From Cristatella mucedo (Eukaryota > Bryozoa > Phylactolaemata > Cristatellidae), in contig WPIO01000096.1 of assembly GCA_009760855.2 (NCBI GenBank), positions 866,001-930,000 of the forward strand: a stretch of DNA of 64,000 nt, written 5' to 3'. The notes beneath the pieces were generated by a model. That model did not search any database, had not been told where the DNA came from, and saw nothing but the letters and a program-made list of their open reading frames with translations. The position numbers and the translations under genes are program-made. Shown piece after piece: positions 31,860 through 43,889 of this stretch (within the stretch, counting starts at the first letter, position 1; every line of letters starts with the position of its first letter).

Positions 31860-32410
31860 GGAGTCATCATGAAAGGCTACATTAAATCTGCTAAGAGCAA
31901 TGCGATAGGTATGCTGCGTTAGAACGCAGTGCTTCAACGAGTCCTGTCTTTATCACGGATGCGAGAATCTGTTTGTCAAAATTTGAACGGCTTCTGAGAC
32001 GTACTTATTCTATGCCCGCTCCCCATCAACTGCTATCTGTGCTCCCGTCCTTTCTTTTGCTCCTTAAAGGTCGCGCTACTAAAGTACCTTAACTGCTGAA
32101 GAATGTAAATGCCATTTCTTATTTCTGCACCAGTAGATAGCTCGCAGTCAAATAGGACGGCAGCCTGCCGTTCGGAACGCACATGCCGCGTCTAGACCGT
32201 CGTTTCTCCGTATGGCAGCGTCTTTTTTGAAAGAATTCTGCACTAAATTAGTAGTTTTTACCTCGGATTTTGGAAATCTGTAACCGTTCACACAGCGAGC
32301 TTCTAATTTGCGATTGTTTATGCACAGACACTTTTCCTGGCCAAGCCTGACGGATAGCCGGCGGGCGGACAGACTAGCGTCGAGTTCAACTTTTCCAAAG
32401 AAAACAACTT
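31860..32410 (+). repeat. Initiator-tRNA repeat unit: second X flank, without its tRNA
   Basis: Colinear with 29740-30310. A tRNA would be expected about 45 bases beyond its end. Instead an A-rich stretch and SINE 1 (minus) follow, so the next unit is truncated or was disrupted by the insertion. Confidence 0.85.
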
Positions 32411-32439
32411 GCAAAAAAAAGGTAAAAGCAATGAAGGTA

Positions 32440-32615
32440 AATGCAATGCATTATATTATGACAATAACACAAGTCATTTGCATAGTTCCAGAAGAGAATT
32501 TAATAACCATTGTGGCGCTTCACATATTCCACTGGGCTTGAGCCAACGACTTTGGCCAAACGTTAGTCGGGGCGAGTGCTTTAACCAGTGGGCCAAACAA
32601 GCTCGGCAATTTCAT
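32440..32615 (-). mobile_element. SINE family 1, copy 2
   Basis: The minus strand starts GCCGAGCTTGTTTGGCCCAC and continues TGGTTAAAGCACTCGCCCCG, with a B-box-like GGCTCAAGCCC and the tail part GTGAAGCGCC...AAATTCTCTTCTGG, a decayed LINE A-type hairpin. Confidence 0.8.
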
Positions 32616-32884
32616 CATGGCCGCAGCCACTCTGCACGCTGCGTGCCGCCTGTCGGAAAGCCGCGAAAAAGTACTTCCGTGACGACGAGCGATTGCGGCT
32701 GGGAAAAACTGCAGTACTGCTGGGAAAAACTATTAGACACGCCAGTTACGTTGCCGTAAATGCGCCAGATCCTGCGGACCGACGGCCTCTCGGGACCAAG
32801 ATACCGATAAAAAACCGGATATCGTGAATACTTCTTTACCGCAGGGTAGGGCTGGTAAAGGAAATGTCAAACTTTAAAAGTATT
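32616..32884. other. No supported gene
   Basis: Short unique stretch between SINE 1 and repeat U. A doubled GGGAAAAACT segment occurs near 32700-32730. Confidence 0.5.
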
Positions 32885-34140
<1,256 letters not shown>

Positions 34141-34527
34141 CTCGCTCTCACTCAGCAGCGCTCGTCCTTAGAACAGCGCTAGGCGGACTTTCAGAGTTTA
34201 GGCTGATTTTTTGAGAGTTTAACCCAAAACCTGAGCCGTAGAGAGAAGAGGAAGCTTTGCGAACTCGCACCACGCGGCGCCGCACATTTATTTGTTTCTC
34301 AGCTTAGGTCTTTGCTTGCCAGAATACTTTATCTCTCATTCTTCTGTACTTTTCCCGCTGTCAACAGTTTTGATTCGTACCTAGATGGCTTTGGGTAGCT
34401 AGAAACTACTAGATTGGAGCACCCGGGCACCTTCTTAAGTACTGATTCCCGGTGTCAGCGATTGCACGTAGACGGCGAGAAATCTGCAATAGCACCGCAG
34501 TCAAAACTGACTGCCAAAATCCTAAAA
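34141..34527. other. No supported gene
   Basis: A short duplicate of the right arm of repeat U (GCCCTCGCTCTCACTCAGCA) occurs at 34138-34157, then unique sequence. Confidence 0.5.
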
Positions 34528-34690
34528 AATCTTAGCTGATTTAAAAGCCTTATTTGAATAGCGACAGAATAGTCGTATTGGCTGTTATCACCATTTGCAG
34601 ATGACAATAAAGAGTCGCCCAACTGCAAGATTCGAACCCACGACCTCAATCGTAAAGAGCGAGCGCCTTACCTCCTGACCAATCACGGAC
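34528..34690 (-). mobile_element. SINE family 2, copy 2
   Basis: The minus strand has an A-box-like TTGGTCAGGAGGTAAGGC, a perfect B-box GGTTCGAATCT, then GGGCGACTCTTTATTGTCAT, CGCTATTCAAATAAGGCT and AATCAGCTAAGATTTTTT, colinear with 22356-22515. The tRNA-like part does not close an acceptor stem, so it is SINE-derived. Confidence 0.78.
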
Positions 34691-34939
34691 CAAGTAGCAA
34701 TTAGTATCCCTTTGACCGGTAGCGGGATTTGAAAGAGATCGTTTTTATTTCCATTTCGTTCTCCGACTCGTGCTTATCGCAATGAATACCTATGTCGTCT
34801 GATCTGAAGACTTTTTCTATTCACACTGAGATTCCTCTAGCGTTTCGGGGTGGGCTCGACTCTCGCGGACGCTATCGACAGAAACCTTTGCACCATGCAC
34901 GTGTCACAGTCACGTGGCACTGACTTTCACAATTCTTAT

Positions 34940-35230
34940 GCAATGACAGCTACTCTCCTGCTGCCGACACTATGCACACTATTCACACTGCTGCCGACAC
35001 ATTCTTTCCAGCGGTCCTGAGCTGCCACTTCCATGCTTTTTGCTACTTCGACTTCTCCTCCTTCTTCTTCTTCTCACTTCGCGCTTCTCACTTTCTCACT
35101 TTCTGCTTTTCTGCTTTTCATTTCCCGCCTGCGAGTCAGTGCTGGCTATGCAGAACTCTCCTGCGCAGCAGTCTCTCTCTCTCCCTCTGTGTCAGGTTTG
35201 TAGTGCCACCGACAGAGATACATTACATCG
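34940..35230 (+). mobile_element. LINE family B 3' end
   Basis: Plus-strand 3' UTR of family B (CTACTCTCCTGCTGCCGAC, CAGCGGTCCTGAGCTGC) ending at GACAGAGATACATTACATCG, with a shortened ATTAC tail. A pyrimidine-rich segment (TTCTTCTTC) is specific to this copy. It is directly followed by the second family B copy. Confidence 0.75.
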
Positions 35231-35819
35231 ATCTTCGCCGCAGAGCTCGACTGAGCGACTGTGGATACGCTCTGTCGAGCGATCAGCAGATGGATGGTTG
35301 CCGGTTGACCAACGGATTCAGAGCAAAGTTCTTACGCTGACCCACAAGGCCCGCCACGGCTTGGCTCCTTCGTACCTAGCTGAACTGCTGCATCAGTTTC
35401 AGCCTGTTCTCGCCCTCAGGTCCTGTGTGGACAATAAATTAGCTGTCCCATTCCTCCGCTTAAAGACAGTTGGCGACAGAAGCTTTAGCTCTGCAGGTCC
35501 TAGGCTGTGGAGCTCGCTTCCACAATTCTTACGCAACGACAACTACTCTCCAAATGCTGACTATGGCACATCTTTTTCAGCGGTCCTGAGCTGCTACTTC
35601 TATGCTACTCACTACCTCAACTGCTCTCCTAACTCTGCTACGCTTCCCGCTTTCTCTTTGTTGCGTGACACGAAGTCTGTTGGCTACCGAATGCGTACCG
35701 AAAGCCGCTTAGGCTGTGAGTGCGCTATACAAAAACTCTCCTGCGTAACACCCACGTGGTCTTTATGACTTTGTGGAGTTACAGACGGAGATACATTACA
35801 TTACATTACATTACATCGC
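35231..35819 (+). mobile_element. LINE family B copy with RT C-terminal domain
   Basis: The open frame carries WLPVDQRIQSKVLTLTHKAR, HGLAPSYLAELL, then VGDRSFSSAGPRLWSSLPQF: the C-terminal region of L2/CR1-like reverse transcriptases (LHWLPV-RI-FK, HG-AP-YL, A-P-LWNSLP). It is clearly distinct from family A. The 3' UTR and an (ATTAC)n tail at about 35790-35816 follow. 5'-truncated, with no catalytic core. Its tail ends a few bases before the NK2 poly(A) signal on the opposite strand. Confidence 0.85.
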
Positions 35820-35823
35820 TAAC

Positions 35824-35829
35824 TTTATT
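35824..35829 (-). promoter_or_regulatory. Candidate poly(A) signal AATAAA of the NK2 gene
   Basis: On the minus strand AATAAA lies about 640 bases beyond the NK2 stop codon. It is the first clear match I noticed after the stop; cleavage would fall at or inside the LINE B tail. Unproven. Confidence 0.4.
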
Positions 35830-36465
35830 ATGAAATGGGAGCGTCGCGTCGCGATCGAGGCGCGCAGCTTTGGCGGCAACCAAGAGAGGTGCAAGTCGCA
35901 TTGGAGCATCGCGTCGCATCGCAGTAAGTCACGTCGGACTGCTTCACGCCCAGGCCGCCAACGCCGTGTGCCAGGCAGATCTCAGGCAGCTGCTTTGAAT
36001 GACATTGGACGAACCGCAAACCGGCGGCTCGCAGGCGGCGGCTTGCGAATGCCGCTCTCGCTTTTGCGTCAGTAGAACTCGGACAAATGTAGTCGGCAAC
36101 CAAGGACGCAGCGGCGTTGCCGCCGGATGGGACGACTTGGAATCGACCTTGACCCTGACCGCAGCTTGCGGAGGGATAGAGAGAGAGAGAGTGCCGCCGA
36201 GACGGAGTCGCGCGAGCGCCTCGTGCCGCCGCCGCCGGCGCGGACGCACTCCATTGGCCAGCGTGCTGTTAGGGGGCTCGGCATTCGGGACGCCGTGCCG
36301 CTTAGGTCGAGCGGCGGCGGCGGCGGCGGCGGCGGGCAGCTCCTTTTCGCGAGCCGACCGTTGCCGCCGCGATGATTAAATTCGACGGCAAAAGCTGGAC
36401 TGACTGGCGGATTATCGTCAGCGACGACGCAGCAGCCGCCGACGCCATTTTGCCGTAGGAAATGG

Positions 36466-36954
36466 TCACCACGGCCAGCGACCGGCCGAGGCCGGCTGCT
36501 GCGACAGCGAGTGGTGCATTCCGTAGGACGACATGGCGGCCGACATTTGAGCGCCGCCCGGCACACCGCCGCCGCCAACGGAGCCCGGGCCAGCGACGTA
36601 CGACGGGGTGGGGAAGACGCTGCCGCCGAAGCCGTTCATTTGCGAGTAGCCGCTAAACGGGTTGACGCTGCACGGCGCGTGACCGTGGAACGCGACTCCC
36701 TGGTGGTAGCCGTAGTCGGCCGCCGCCGCCGCGGCTGCCGCGGCGGCGGCGTACAGACTCTGCTGCTGGTGCTGCTGCTGCTGCGGTGGCGGCGGACTGG
36801 GGCAGCGCTTGCCGTCTCGCACGATGATGGGCACGGGCACGCGGCGGGGCGAGTGCAGGCTCGTCAGATCGGCCCCGCCCCCAGCTCCTCCAGTGCACTT
36901 TTCGTGTCGCGACTTCTTCATCTTGTATCGATGGTTCTGGAACCAGATTTTCAC
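36466..36954 (-). CDS. Nkx2: NK2-class homeobox gene, coding exon 3
   Basis: Begins after a good acceptor (TTCTTTCAG, then GTGAAAATC) in phase 0 and gives residues 207-368, ending GRWPW-stop (TGA at 36468-36466). It completes homeodomain helix 3 ([19 protein letters not shown]), with W48, F49, N51 and the NK2-class tyrosine at position 54. About 18 residues on comes the NK2-specific domain [17 protein letters not shown] (about 241-257). Then follow a Pro/Gln-rich linker, about 11 alanines and a Gly/Ser/Tyr-rich tail. The protein should act in the nucleus as a DNA-binding regulator (the family prefers CAAGTG/AAGTG cores). Presence of both TN and NK2-SD fits the Nkx2.1/2.2/2.4 side of the class; I cannot choose a subfamily by eye. 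Confidence 0.95.
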   Translation of the reverse strand: MKIWFQNHRYKMKKSRHEKCTGGAGGGADLTSLHSPRRVPVPIIVRDGKRCPSPPPPQQQQHQQQSLYAAAAAAAAAAADYGYHQGVAFHGHAPCSVNPFSGYSQMNGFGGSVFPTPSYVAGPGSVGGGGVPGGAQMSAAMSSYGMHHSLSQQPASAGRWPW

Positions 36955-37034
36955 CTGAAAGAAGAGGCGAAGTTCGACCTATATCGAGCTATCGACCTAG
37001 CGGCAATACCGAGCTGCGAGCGGGTGCAGGAGCA

Positions 37035-37123
<89 letters not shown>

Positions 37124-37233
37124 CAGAAAGAGCCAGAGAGAGCCAAAGAGAGAGGGAGAGAGCGAGAGAGAGAGCGAGAGAGAGAGCGAGAGAGAGATAG
37201 AGAGCAAAAGAGAGCGAGAGAAAGACAGAAAGA

Positions 37234-37316
<83 letters not shown>

Positions 37317-37328
37317 CGACATAAAGTG

Positions 37329-37363
<35 letters not shown>

Positions 37364-37409
37364 ACAGCCAGACAGAGATGGAGAGAGCAGAAAAAGAGAG
37401 ACGGAGAGA

Positions 37410-37443
<34 letters not shown>

Positions 37444-37523
37444 AAGAGCAGAGAAAGAGCAGAGAACTCGCTCTCGCCAGTGAACAGGAGAGAGCGAGCG
37501 CTGAGCGCTCGGGCGCTCCTTAC
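36955..37523 (-). other. NK2 intron 2, splitting the homeodomain at residue 44/45
   Basis: A 569-base GTAAGG...TTTCAG intron lies between Gln44 and Val45 of the homeodomain, phase 0. About 80% of it is a purine-rich GA repeat on the plus strand (37036-37500), so the transcript carries a CU-rich repeat. Confidence 0.93.
37036..37480. repeat. GA/CT microsatellite filling NK2 intron 2
   Basis: Pure (GA)n at 37036-37115, then AGAGAC/AGAGCG/AGAAAG variants, a second pure block at 37253-37308, and variants to 37480. The 392-codon minus-strand frame that runs from exon 2 through this repeat is intron read-through. Confidence 0.93.
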
Positions 37524-37858
37524 CTGAGTGGCGGTGAGCCGTATCGCGGTCGCCAGGTGCTCGCGCTCGGGTGCCGACAGGTACTTCTGCTGCCGGAAGC
37601 GGCGCTCCAGCTCGTAGGTCTGGTTCTTGGAGAAGAGCACGCGTCTCTTCTTCTTCTTACCGCCGCCGCCGCCGCCGGCGTCAGCCTTGGCGCCGCTTGG
37701 TCGGATTTGGTCCTGCGAGAAGCGCTCCTCGCTGGAGCTGGCGGTGGCTGCGGCGGCCGAAGTGGCGGCGGTGGCGGCGGCGCTGTCGGAGGCGGACGGC
37801 CTCGCCCGCATGACGACGTCGTCGGCCAGAGTCGCTCGATCTAGCTTTCGCCGCACGT
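37524..37858 (-). CDS. Nkx2: NK2-class homeobox gene, coding exon 2
   Basis: 335 bases bounded by an acceptor (pyrimidine-rich stretch ending GCGCGCAG) and the donor CAG/GTAAGG. The first two bases complete the codon begun in exon 1 (G+AC, Asp95). It encodes an acidic/Ala/Ser linker, a Gly run and KKKK, then homeodomain residues 1-44 (protein 163-206): [18 protein letters not shown] and [20 protein letters not shown]. The [11 protein letters not shown] block is diagnostic of NK2 proteins. The frame stays open upstream of the acceptor to 38129, but that stretch is unlike any NK2 N-terminus. The join to exon 1 restores the TN motif and keeps phase, which is why I prefer it. Confidence 0.93.
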
Positions 37859-38753
37859 CTGCGCGCGGACAGGAGGCGAGCGAACAGCGAGTCAGTCGTG
37901 CGCCATGGATCGTGCAGCGCTCGCTCGAGCTCGCGAGCCCGCGCGCGTCTGGGAAGCGGTTTCGGTTCTGCTTCCGGCTGTTTCGCTTCACTGCCGTGGC
38001 GGCGTGGGCGAGCGCTAGCACTTGGCGTGTTTGTTGGCGCGGCGCAGGTGCAGTCGCAGTCGGCTGTGCCGCACTCTGGCGTCTCTCCGTCGTCGCACGA
38101 GCGTACTCGGCGCAGCACGGGCTGACCACCGCGGGGAACCGGCCGCAGCTAGCCTGAGAGCTAATGGAGATTTAATTGCGTGCATATTAAGCGTTTAAAC
38201 GTTTAACTGTATGCATATAGCTATGCATGTTTAATTATGTATGTGTGTACAAGTATGTGTGTGTAAGTGTGTGCAAGTATGTAATATGTAATATATTCCG
38301 GTTCGAATGCACAGTTTGGAAGGTATTTAAAAGTGCTCGTACATGCGTTCTTAAGCGTTCACGCTAGCATGAAGTCATACACCTGTACGTATACTTATTT
38401 ATATGTGTATTCATTTATAGATATGCCTACATGTCTTACAGTTAAAATATACTCTATACTGCATGAAAACAAGGCGACGGGTGCAGATGATTGCGAGAAA
38501 GCCATCCAGGGCCATTCAAGCGCGCAAACTCCTATAGTGCTCAATTTTCATCATCGTCCGCTCTGAGGTGTTGCTAGGCGCCAACAAAAGATTTCGCAAG
38601 ATTTTCGCTCCGAAAGACATCCTGACGGTTTAATGCTCTGTCTCGCCCTGTGCTCCCCATGGTTTGGAGCATTCTCAATCAAAAAATATCCAAAACGCTG
38701 TGAACCAGAGAGAGAAACGGTGCAATAGAGCGAGCGAGAGAGTGAGTGTCCGG

Positions 38754-38766
38754 TAGAGAGAGAGAC

Positions 38767-38860
<94 letters not shown>
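38754..38860. repeat. (GA)n microsatellite
   Basis: About 100 bases of nearly pure GA, followed after about 60 bases by CT repeats, so the two tracts are complementary. Confidence 0.95.
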
Positions 38861-38863
<3 letters not shown>

Positions 38864-38917
38864 GCAATGGGGGGGGGGGTTAGAATGGCAGACTTATACG
38901 AGGAGGCCATGAGAAGA

Positions 38918-38993
38918 GACTCTCTCTATCTTTATCTCTCTCTCTCTCTCTCTCTTTATCTTTCTGTCTCTATCTGCTCTCTCTCTCTCTTTC

Positions 38994-39086
<93 letters not shown>

Positions 39087-39140
39087 CGGGCGCTCACTCT
39101 ATCGCTCTCTCTCTCTCCCTCTCTCTCTCACTCTATCGCC

Positions 39141-39171
<31 letters not shown>

Positions 39172-39261
39172 AATCTATCGCTCTCTCTCTCTCTCTGCTC
39201 TCTCTCTCACTCTATCTTTCTCTCTCTCTCTCACTCTATCGCTCTCTCTCTCTGCTCTCTC
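38918..39261. repeat. (CT)n-rich microsatellite with GTCT and CTATCG variants
   Basis: CT units interrupted by TTTAT, (GTCT)n at 38998-39030 and CACTCTATCGC units at 39108-39245. Long serine/leucine frames across it are artefacts. Confidence 0.95.
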
Positions 39262-40644
39262 GCTCACACCGCCGTCGGAACAAGCTCGCATGAAACCCTG
39301 CACTCTAACCTCGTGCGTCTGTTCACGCACGCGGGATAGCAGTCACAAGGCCGGCAGCGAGGAGGCGACCGCGGCCGCGGCCGCCGCGGCCGCGGTGAGA
39401 AGCGTTCGGTCCGCAGATTCCTGAGAGCGAGAGAGCGCTGATATCACGACGGCGGCTGTTGTTTGCTGTCATAAGCTGCTGCTGCGGCGGGCGCGCGGGG
39501 TGAGCTCGGACGGCAGCTGCGCGAGCACGATCTCGCCCCCGGGCCGAGCGTAAGCTAATACCTAGCATTACTCCTCGACGTTCCCTCCGCATGCGGCGGC
39601 GGCGGCGGCGCTGACGTCGGCCGAGGTTAGAGGTGAGCCGGCGTTCGCGACCCAACCGCGCTCAGCCCCGAAGCGTGGTGTGCGTGCGCGTGCTCGAGCG
39701 TGCAGCGCGCACCGCGTTCGCCGGAATTCGCCCGGATGCCGGCCGTGGCGTTGCAGCGGCCGGCGGCGGTGGTGGTCTCGTGCTCCGCAGCTGAAGAGCT
39801 CTCTCGATGAAGCGCTAACAGACGAGCATTCTCGGGGGGTAGGTAAGTGGGTGGAGCAGCGGTGGAGTATCCGCCCAATTCTGGCCCAATGGCCTCGCGT
39901 CAGCAGCGGCTGCGAAATCGCCGCCGCCGCCGATCGAGAGCGGCTGCTTCGCGATGATAACAATGATAATAATAATAGTAATAATAATTGGCGCCTTTTG
40001 AAAGCGAAGCTCGAGCGAATCAGGTGATCAGGCGACGCTTCTTTCCCTTGTGTCGCTCAGCGACGCGTCGCTCGCCGAACCGTCGCGCATAAGCGCGGCG
40101 GAGGCGGAAGTGGCGCTGCTGCGGGGCTGCTCGGAAAAGAGCCCGGTCACGTGAGCTCTCCTTGGCATCCGTCGATGCGCAGCCAAGCCCACACGGCGCT
40201 TATCGGCGCTGGCGCCGGGGCGCGGTCGGTGGTCCTCGGGTCAGAGGTCGCGGTGGTCTTCGGGTCAGCACCGCGCCGCAGCTAGCTCTCGCCACTGCGC
40301 CGAAGTCGCAGGGGGTAGAGTTGCGGCCGGAGGCCGCGACTCTCGCTTCAAGCCGTCGCGGCGAGACGTCGCGCTTATTTACTCAGCGGTACGAAAATGG
40401 TTATCCTGAGCGGCGAGTTCGCTCTAGGCGCCCATTGTCTTAGAATCGACGCGTGTGCAGGTTCAATTACCCATCAATTACTTATTACTATTACAAATCG
40501 TATAAAATCGTTATAAGTACTGCGATCGGAATTACTACAGGTATTTTCAAAGGGCGAGTCATGCGCGCGCGCGCACCAGGTCACGGGCTCCGGCGGGCGC
40601 GACTAGTGGCGCTGCCGTGCTAGATCTCCCGCCTGGCGAGCCGT
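39262..40644. other. CpG-rich intronic sequence, no supported gene
   Basis: GC-rich sequence with CGG-type clusters (39368-39392, 39593-39610) and an AAT cluster at 39957-39990. Frames of up to 131 codons are antisense pairs without domains. Confidence 0.45.
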
Positions 40645-40693
40645 CGGCGTAGAGCGAGGGCGCTCCGCGTCGGAGCGCCCTCGCTCTACGCCG
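40645..40693. other. Perfect 23-bp inverted repeat with 3-base loop
   Basis: Left arm 40645-40667, loop CGT 40668-40670, right arm 40671-40693; all 23 pairs match. The centre reads GAGGGCGCTCCG-CGT-CGGAGCGCCCTC. About 22 bases of the right arm recur at once at 40697-40719, so the locus also contains a direct repeat. Confidence 0.9.
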
Positions 40694-40719
40694 CTCTCCG
40701 CGTCGGAGCGCCCTCGCTG

Positions 40720-42083
40720 AGCTGCGTGGCTTCGACAGAGCGGAGCGGCGGCGACGTCGCGAAATCGGCATCGCAAAGCGAGTTCGCGGCGGCGGCGGGG
40801 GCGCGGCGGCGGCGGTCAATCGATGGCTACCGCTTGATTTTTGACCGACTGAGAGCTCACCGAGTCGCAGCGCACAGCTCGTGTGTAGAGCTATCGGCTG
40901 CCGCTCAGGGACTCGCTCTACCTTCGCAGTCGCTCACGCACGGAAAGTTCAGTCCCAAGCCTCCCCGCTCTGCGAGCGGCCAGGGTCACGGTCGTGGAAC
41001 CCGCCGCTCTTATATCGATAATATCTAATAATGTCTCTAATATCGATGCCCGCTGCCGCTGCTGCCGGCTGCAGCGGCAGCGCTCATCTCGACGCGGCGA
41101 CTTCGCTCCAGCTTGCAATAGCTGCGATGCGAATTGGACACGGGGCTTTCGTCTGCAGAGCACTTCGGTGCCGACAGGTTGTCGCTCACGTCACTTCCGC
41201 TGGCCAGCTGCTGTCCTTGTGATCTGTCGGCGCGCCGAGCCCGCTCTTCTTCCGCTCGGTCTACTGCAGCGCGTTCGAGTCTGACCTCTGACCTCAACCA
41301 TCGGCTCTCGGCTCCGGTAGCGCGACGGGTGACCCAAATTTCAAGTGGCTGCGAATGGCCAGTCATCGCTGCCTTCGAGCGATGACTGAGTCACGACTTC
41401 TTCCGTACGTTTGTTGACATTGGAATGCTCGAGCTGAAAAACCATCCATCGTCCAACGCCCCGCCCCCTCGTGTCGACAGCTGAGAAACCGAAGCCCAGT
41501 TACAGTACAGCAGCTGACGGAAACAGTAGCAGTATGGTAGGCCTTAACGTTAGCGCTCCAATTGAGGAAGCGCACTGACTCAACTATGCTCCATTCGAAA
41601 TAAACTCGTGAAAATTAAAGAAGGACGACGGGATAGCGATGGCGTTTACAAATGTCACACACACACACACGCGCGCACACGCTCGCACACAAACACACAT
41701 ACACATACACACGCTCCCACTTAATTTCGTACACACAAGCGCAAACAGACATGCACAATTACGCGCTCTAACTCGCGCGTGCATGCAAGTACACGGGCAT
41801 GCACGCATTGCAAGCGCCAATGCACCGACTCGACCACCGACGCTTGTAGGTTCTGACTGCTTGCGACCTCACACGCACGTATCGGCATCCAGGCGCGCTC
41901 GCACGTTCCCGACGTACAGCTAGAAACAGCAGCACAGCACGAATGAATATACCTTGACATGGGAAACGTGCGTAATTGCGGTGTACGGCGTACTTAATAC
42001 ATTCACAGTTGCGCGCATGTATATCTATGGAGTCGTGATATGCAGCGTAAGCGATCACGGAGTGCATATAATATGTATCAGAA
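40720..42083. other. Intronic, no supported gene
   Basis: CpG-rich to about 41.3 kb, then lower GC. It includes a (CA)n/(GCAC)n stretch at 41657-41715. Short frames only. Confidence 0.45.
41657..41715. repeat. (CA)n-rich microsatellite, interrupted
   Basis: CACACACACACACGCGCGCA at the start, then CACACATACACATACACAC. Confidence 0.9.
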
Positions 42084-43068
42084 AATTTTCTAAAACTAAA
42101 CGATGACAAAACTAACTTACTAGTTATGGGCGAACCCAGTAGGATTTACTAATTGGAGAGGCTGACGCTCAAAATTGGCTCTGCCAGCATATCTGCTGTT
42201 GAATCAGCTCGAAATCTAGCTGTCATATTCCAAAGCAACCTCTCGTTAGACGACCACATCAGCTCCACAGTCAAATCTGCCTATTTTCAGCTTCATAACA
42301 TTTCTAAAATTCGGGCTTGTTTAGATATGGATACCACGTCCAAGTTGGTCCATGCATTCGTGACATCTCGTCTCGACTTCTGCAACTCACTGCTTACTGG
42401 CCTACTAGCATGTGCGATCAGGCGATCGCAGCTGGTGCAAAACTCTGAAGCTAGGCTTGTCTGTCGTGAGCGTCGCAGTTGCCACATTACTCCACTTCTC
42501 GCCGACCTGCACTGGCTACCGGTCAAGCAGCGGATTGACTTCAAGGTTTTGTCGCTCACTTTTAGGTCCCTTCATTCTATGGCTCCAGCCTATCTCTCAG
42601 ATCTGCTCCCCCACCTGGCCAAGCATCGTACCACCCGCTTTTCGGAATCCAACAGTTTACAAATACCCCGTAAAAACCTCAAATCCTTTGGAGACCCTGC
42701 ATTTAGTTCGTATGCTCCCAAAGCCTGGAACTCCCTCCCGACCTGCGTCAGAACATCCCCTGACCTGACCACATTTAAAAGGAACTTTAAAAACACACCT
42801 ATTTAGGACAGCATTTAGTGGGTTCCTGCGATTCGTCCTTGATGTGCTTATGCGTGCTGACACTGTGGGTGCTGCCACCAACCACATTTGAATGCTGACC
42901 CTGTGCATGTCACCCCTGACCATGTTATTCATTTTGTTTGATTTTCATGCATGATTTTACTTACCATTCAATTGCATTTCCCTTTGCAGCAAATGTAAAG
43001 CACCTAGAAAGAGATTAAGTTCTCTGACGGCGCTTTATCAAGTGCATTGTTATTATCATTATTAGCGC
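42084..43068 (+). mobile_element. LINE family A copy, about 985 bp, C-terminal RT region and full 3' end
   Basis: One 217-codon frame from 42153 encodes the region downstream of the RT catalytic core: SAYFQLHNISKIRACL, LVHAFVTSRLDFCNSLLTGL, RERRSCHITPLLADLHWLPV and AFSSYAPKAWNSLP. The frame is preceded in phase by LLVMGEPSRIY and a TAA stop, which the 55-kb copy shares. The 3' UTR, hairpin (with GTTCTCTGACGGCGCTTT) and ATT tail are complete. It lies in NK2 intron 1, antisense to the gene. No catalytic core is present, so it is inactive. Confidence 0.92.
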
Positions 43069-43886
43069 ATACACATCGTATATAGCGTTGAGCTTTGATA
43101 CGTCTTGAGGATTTTTAATTGGACTGCAGTACATTGTGCTACATTTTGCTACTCATCTACGAAGCTTCCCATCGCACATGAGAGTAATAGCAGTATAGTG
43201 TACATAGTATATACAAGTATATAGCATAGTATGTAGTATGTAATACTTACGTCTATTTAGTACATAAGATAATTTATATATATATATATAATGTAAATCT
43301 ACTAATTAAAGCGAGAAAGTCTGTCACGTTGTAAGATGGCACACCTGTGCTACTTAGCAAGATGCGTAGCGCCCAGTTTCACCTAGGGCCTAGAAAAACT
43401 ACAGCGAAACGTTACGACCGCGGCTGACGTGCGGCAGCGGCGGCGGCGGCGGCGGCGCGGAATCGCTGCCTATCGCTCCGCAGCGTCCCGTCGGTAGCAG
43501 GCGGCGCTGCACGGGCGCCTCCAGCGCTTTGTGGCACTTCCGTCTGCTGACGAACGAACGAGGAAAAAACGCTGGGAATCGCTCCATCCATGCAAGCTTC
43601 CCACCCCCATTCGCCGTCACACGGGCGCTCGTTGCAGGGTGGGATGCTGTCGTAGCCCCGCCCCCTAGCGCTGACGCACGGGCCCTTGCCCGAGTCTGCC
43701 CGTCGCTTGCCGTAGCCGGAAGCTTGAGATTGCCTACAAAGCCCGTCATGACGTCAAGCGCCGAGCGCCGCCGCCGCGGTCGCGGCGACCAGCGAGCCGC
43801 AACGCGGCTGCGACGCGGAGCGACCCTCGGTCTTTCTTTCCGCTGAGAGGGCCGTGCTCCTAATTTTGCATAATGCCTAACGAAGA
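43069..43886. other. Intronic, no supported gene
   Basis: AT-rich TATA/GTAT repeats (43195-43295), then CpG-rich sequence with (CGG)n at 43437-43457. No convincing exon. Confidence 0.45.
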
Positions 43887-43889
43887 AAC

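Noticed and set aside
34610-34690. Functional tRNA gene suggested by a perfect B box
   Set aside because: No acceptor stem closes, and the body matches the SINE copy at 22356-22515.
36951-38129. Treating the whole 392-codon minus-strand frame as one NK2 exon
   Set aside because: It runs through GA repeat sequence after the donor at 37523 and through non-NK2 sequence before the acceptor at 37859. The spliced model restores helix 3 and the TN motif.
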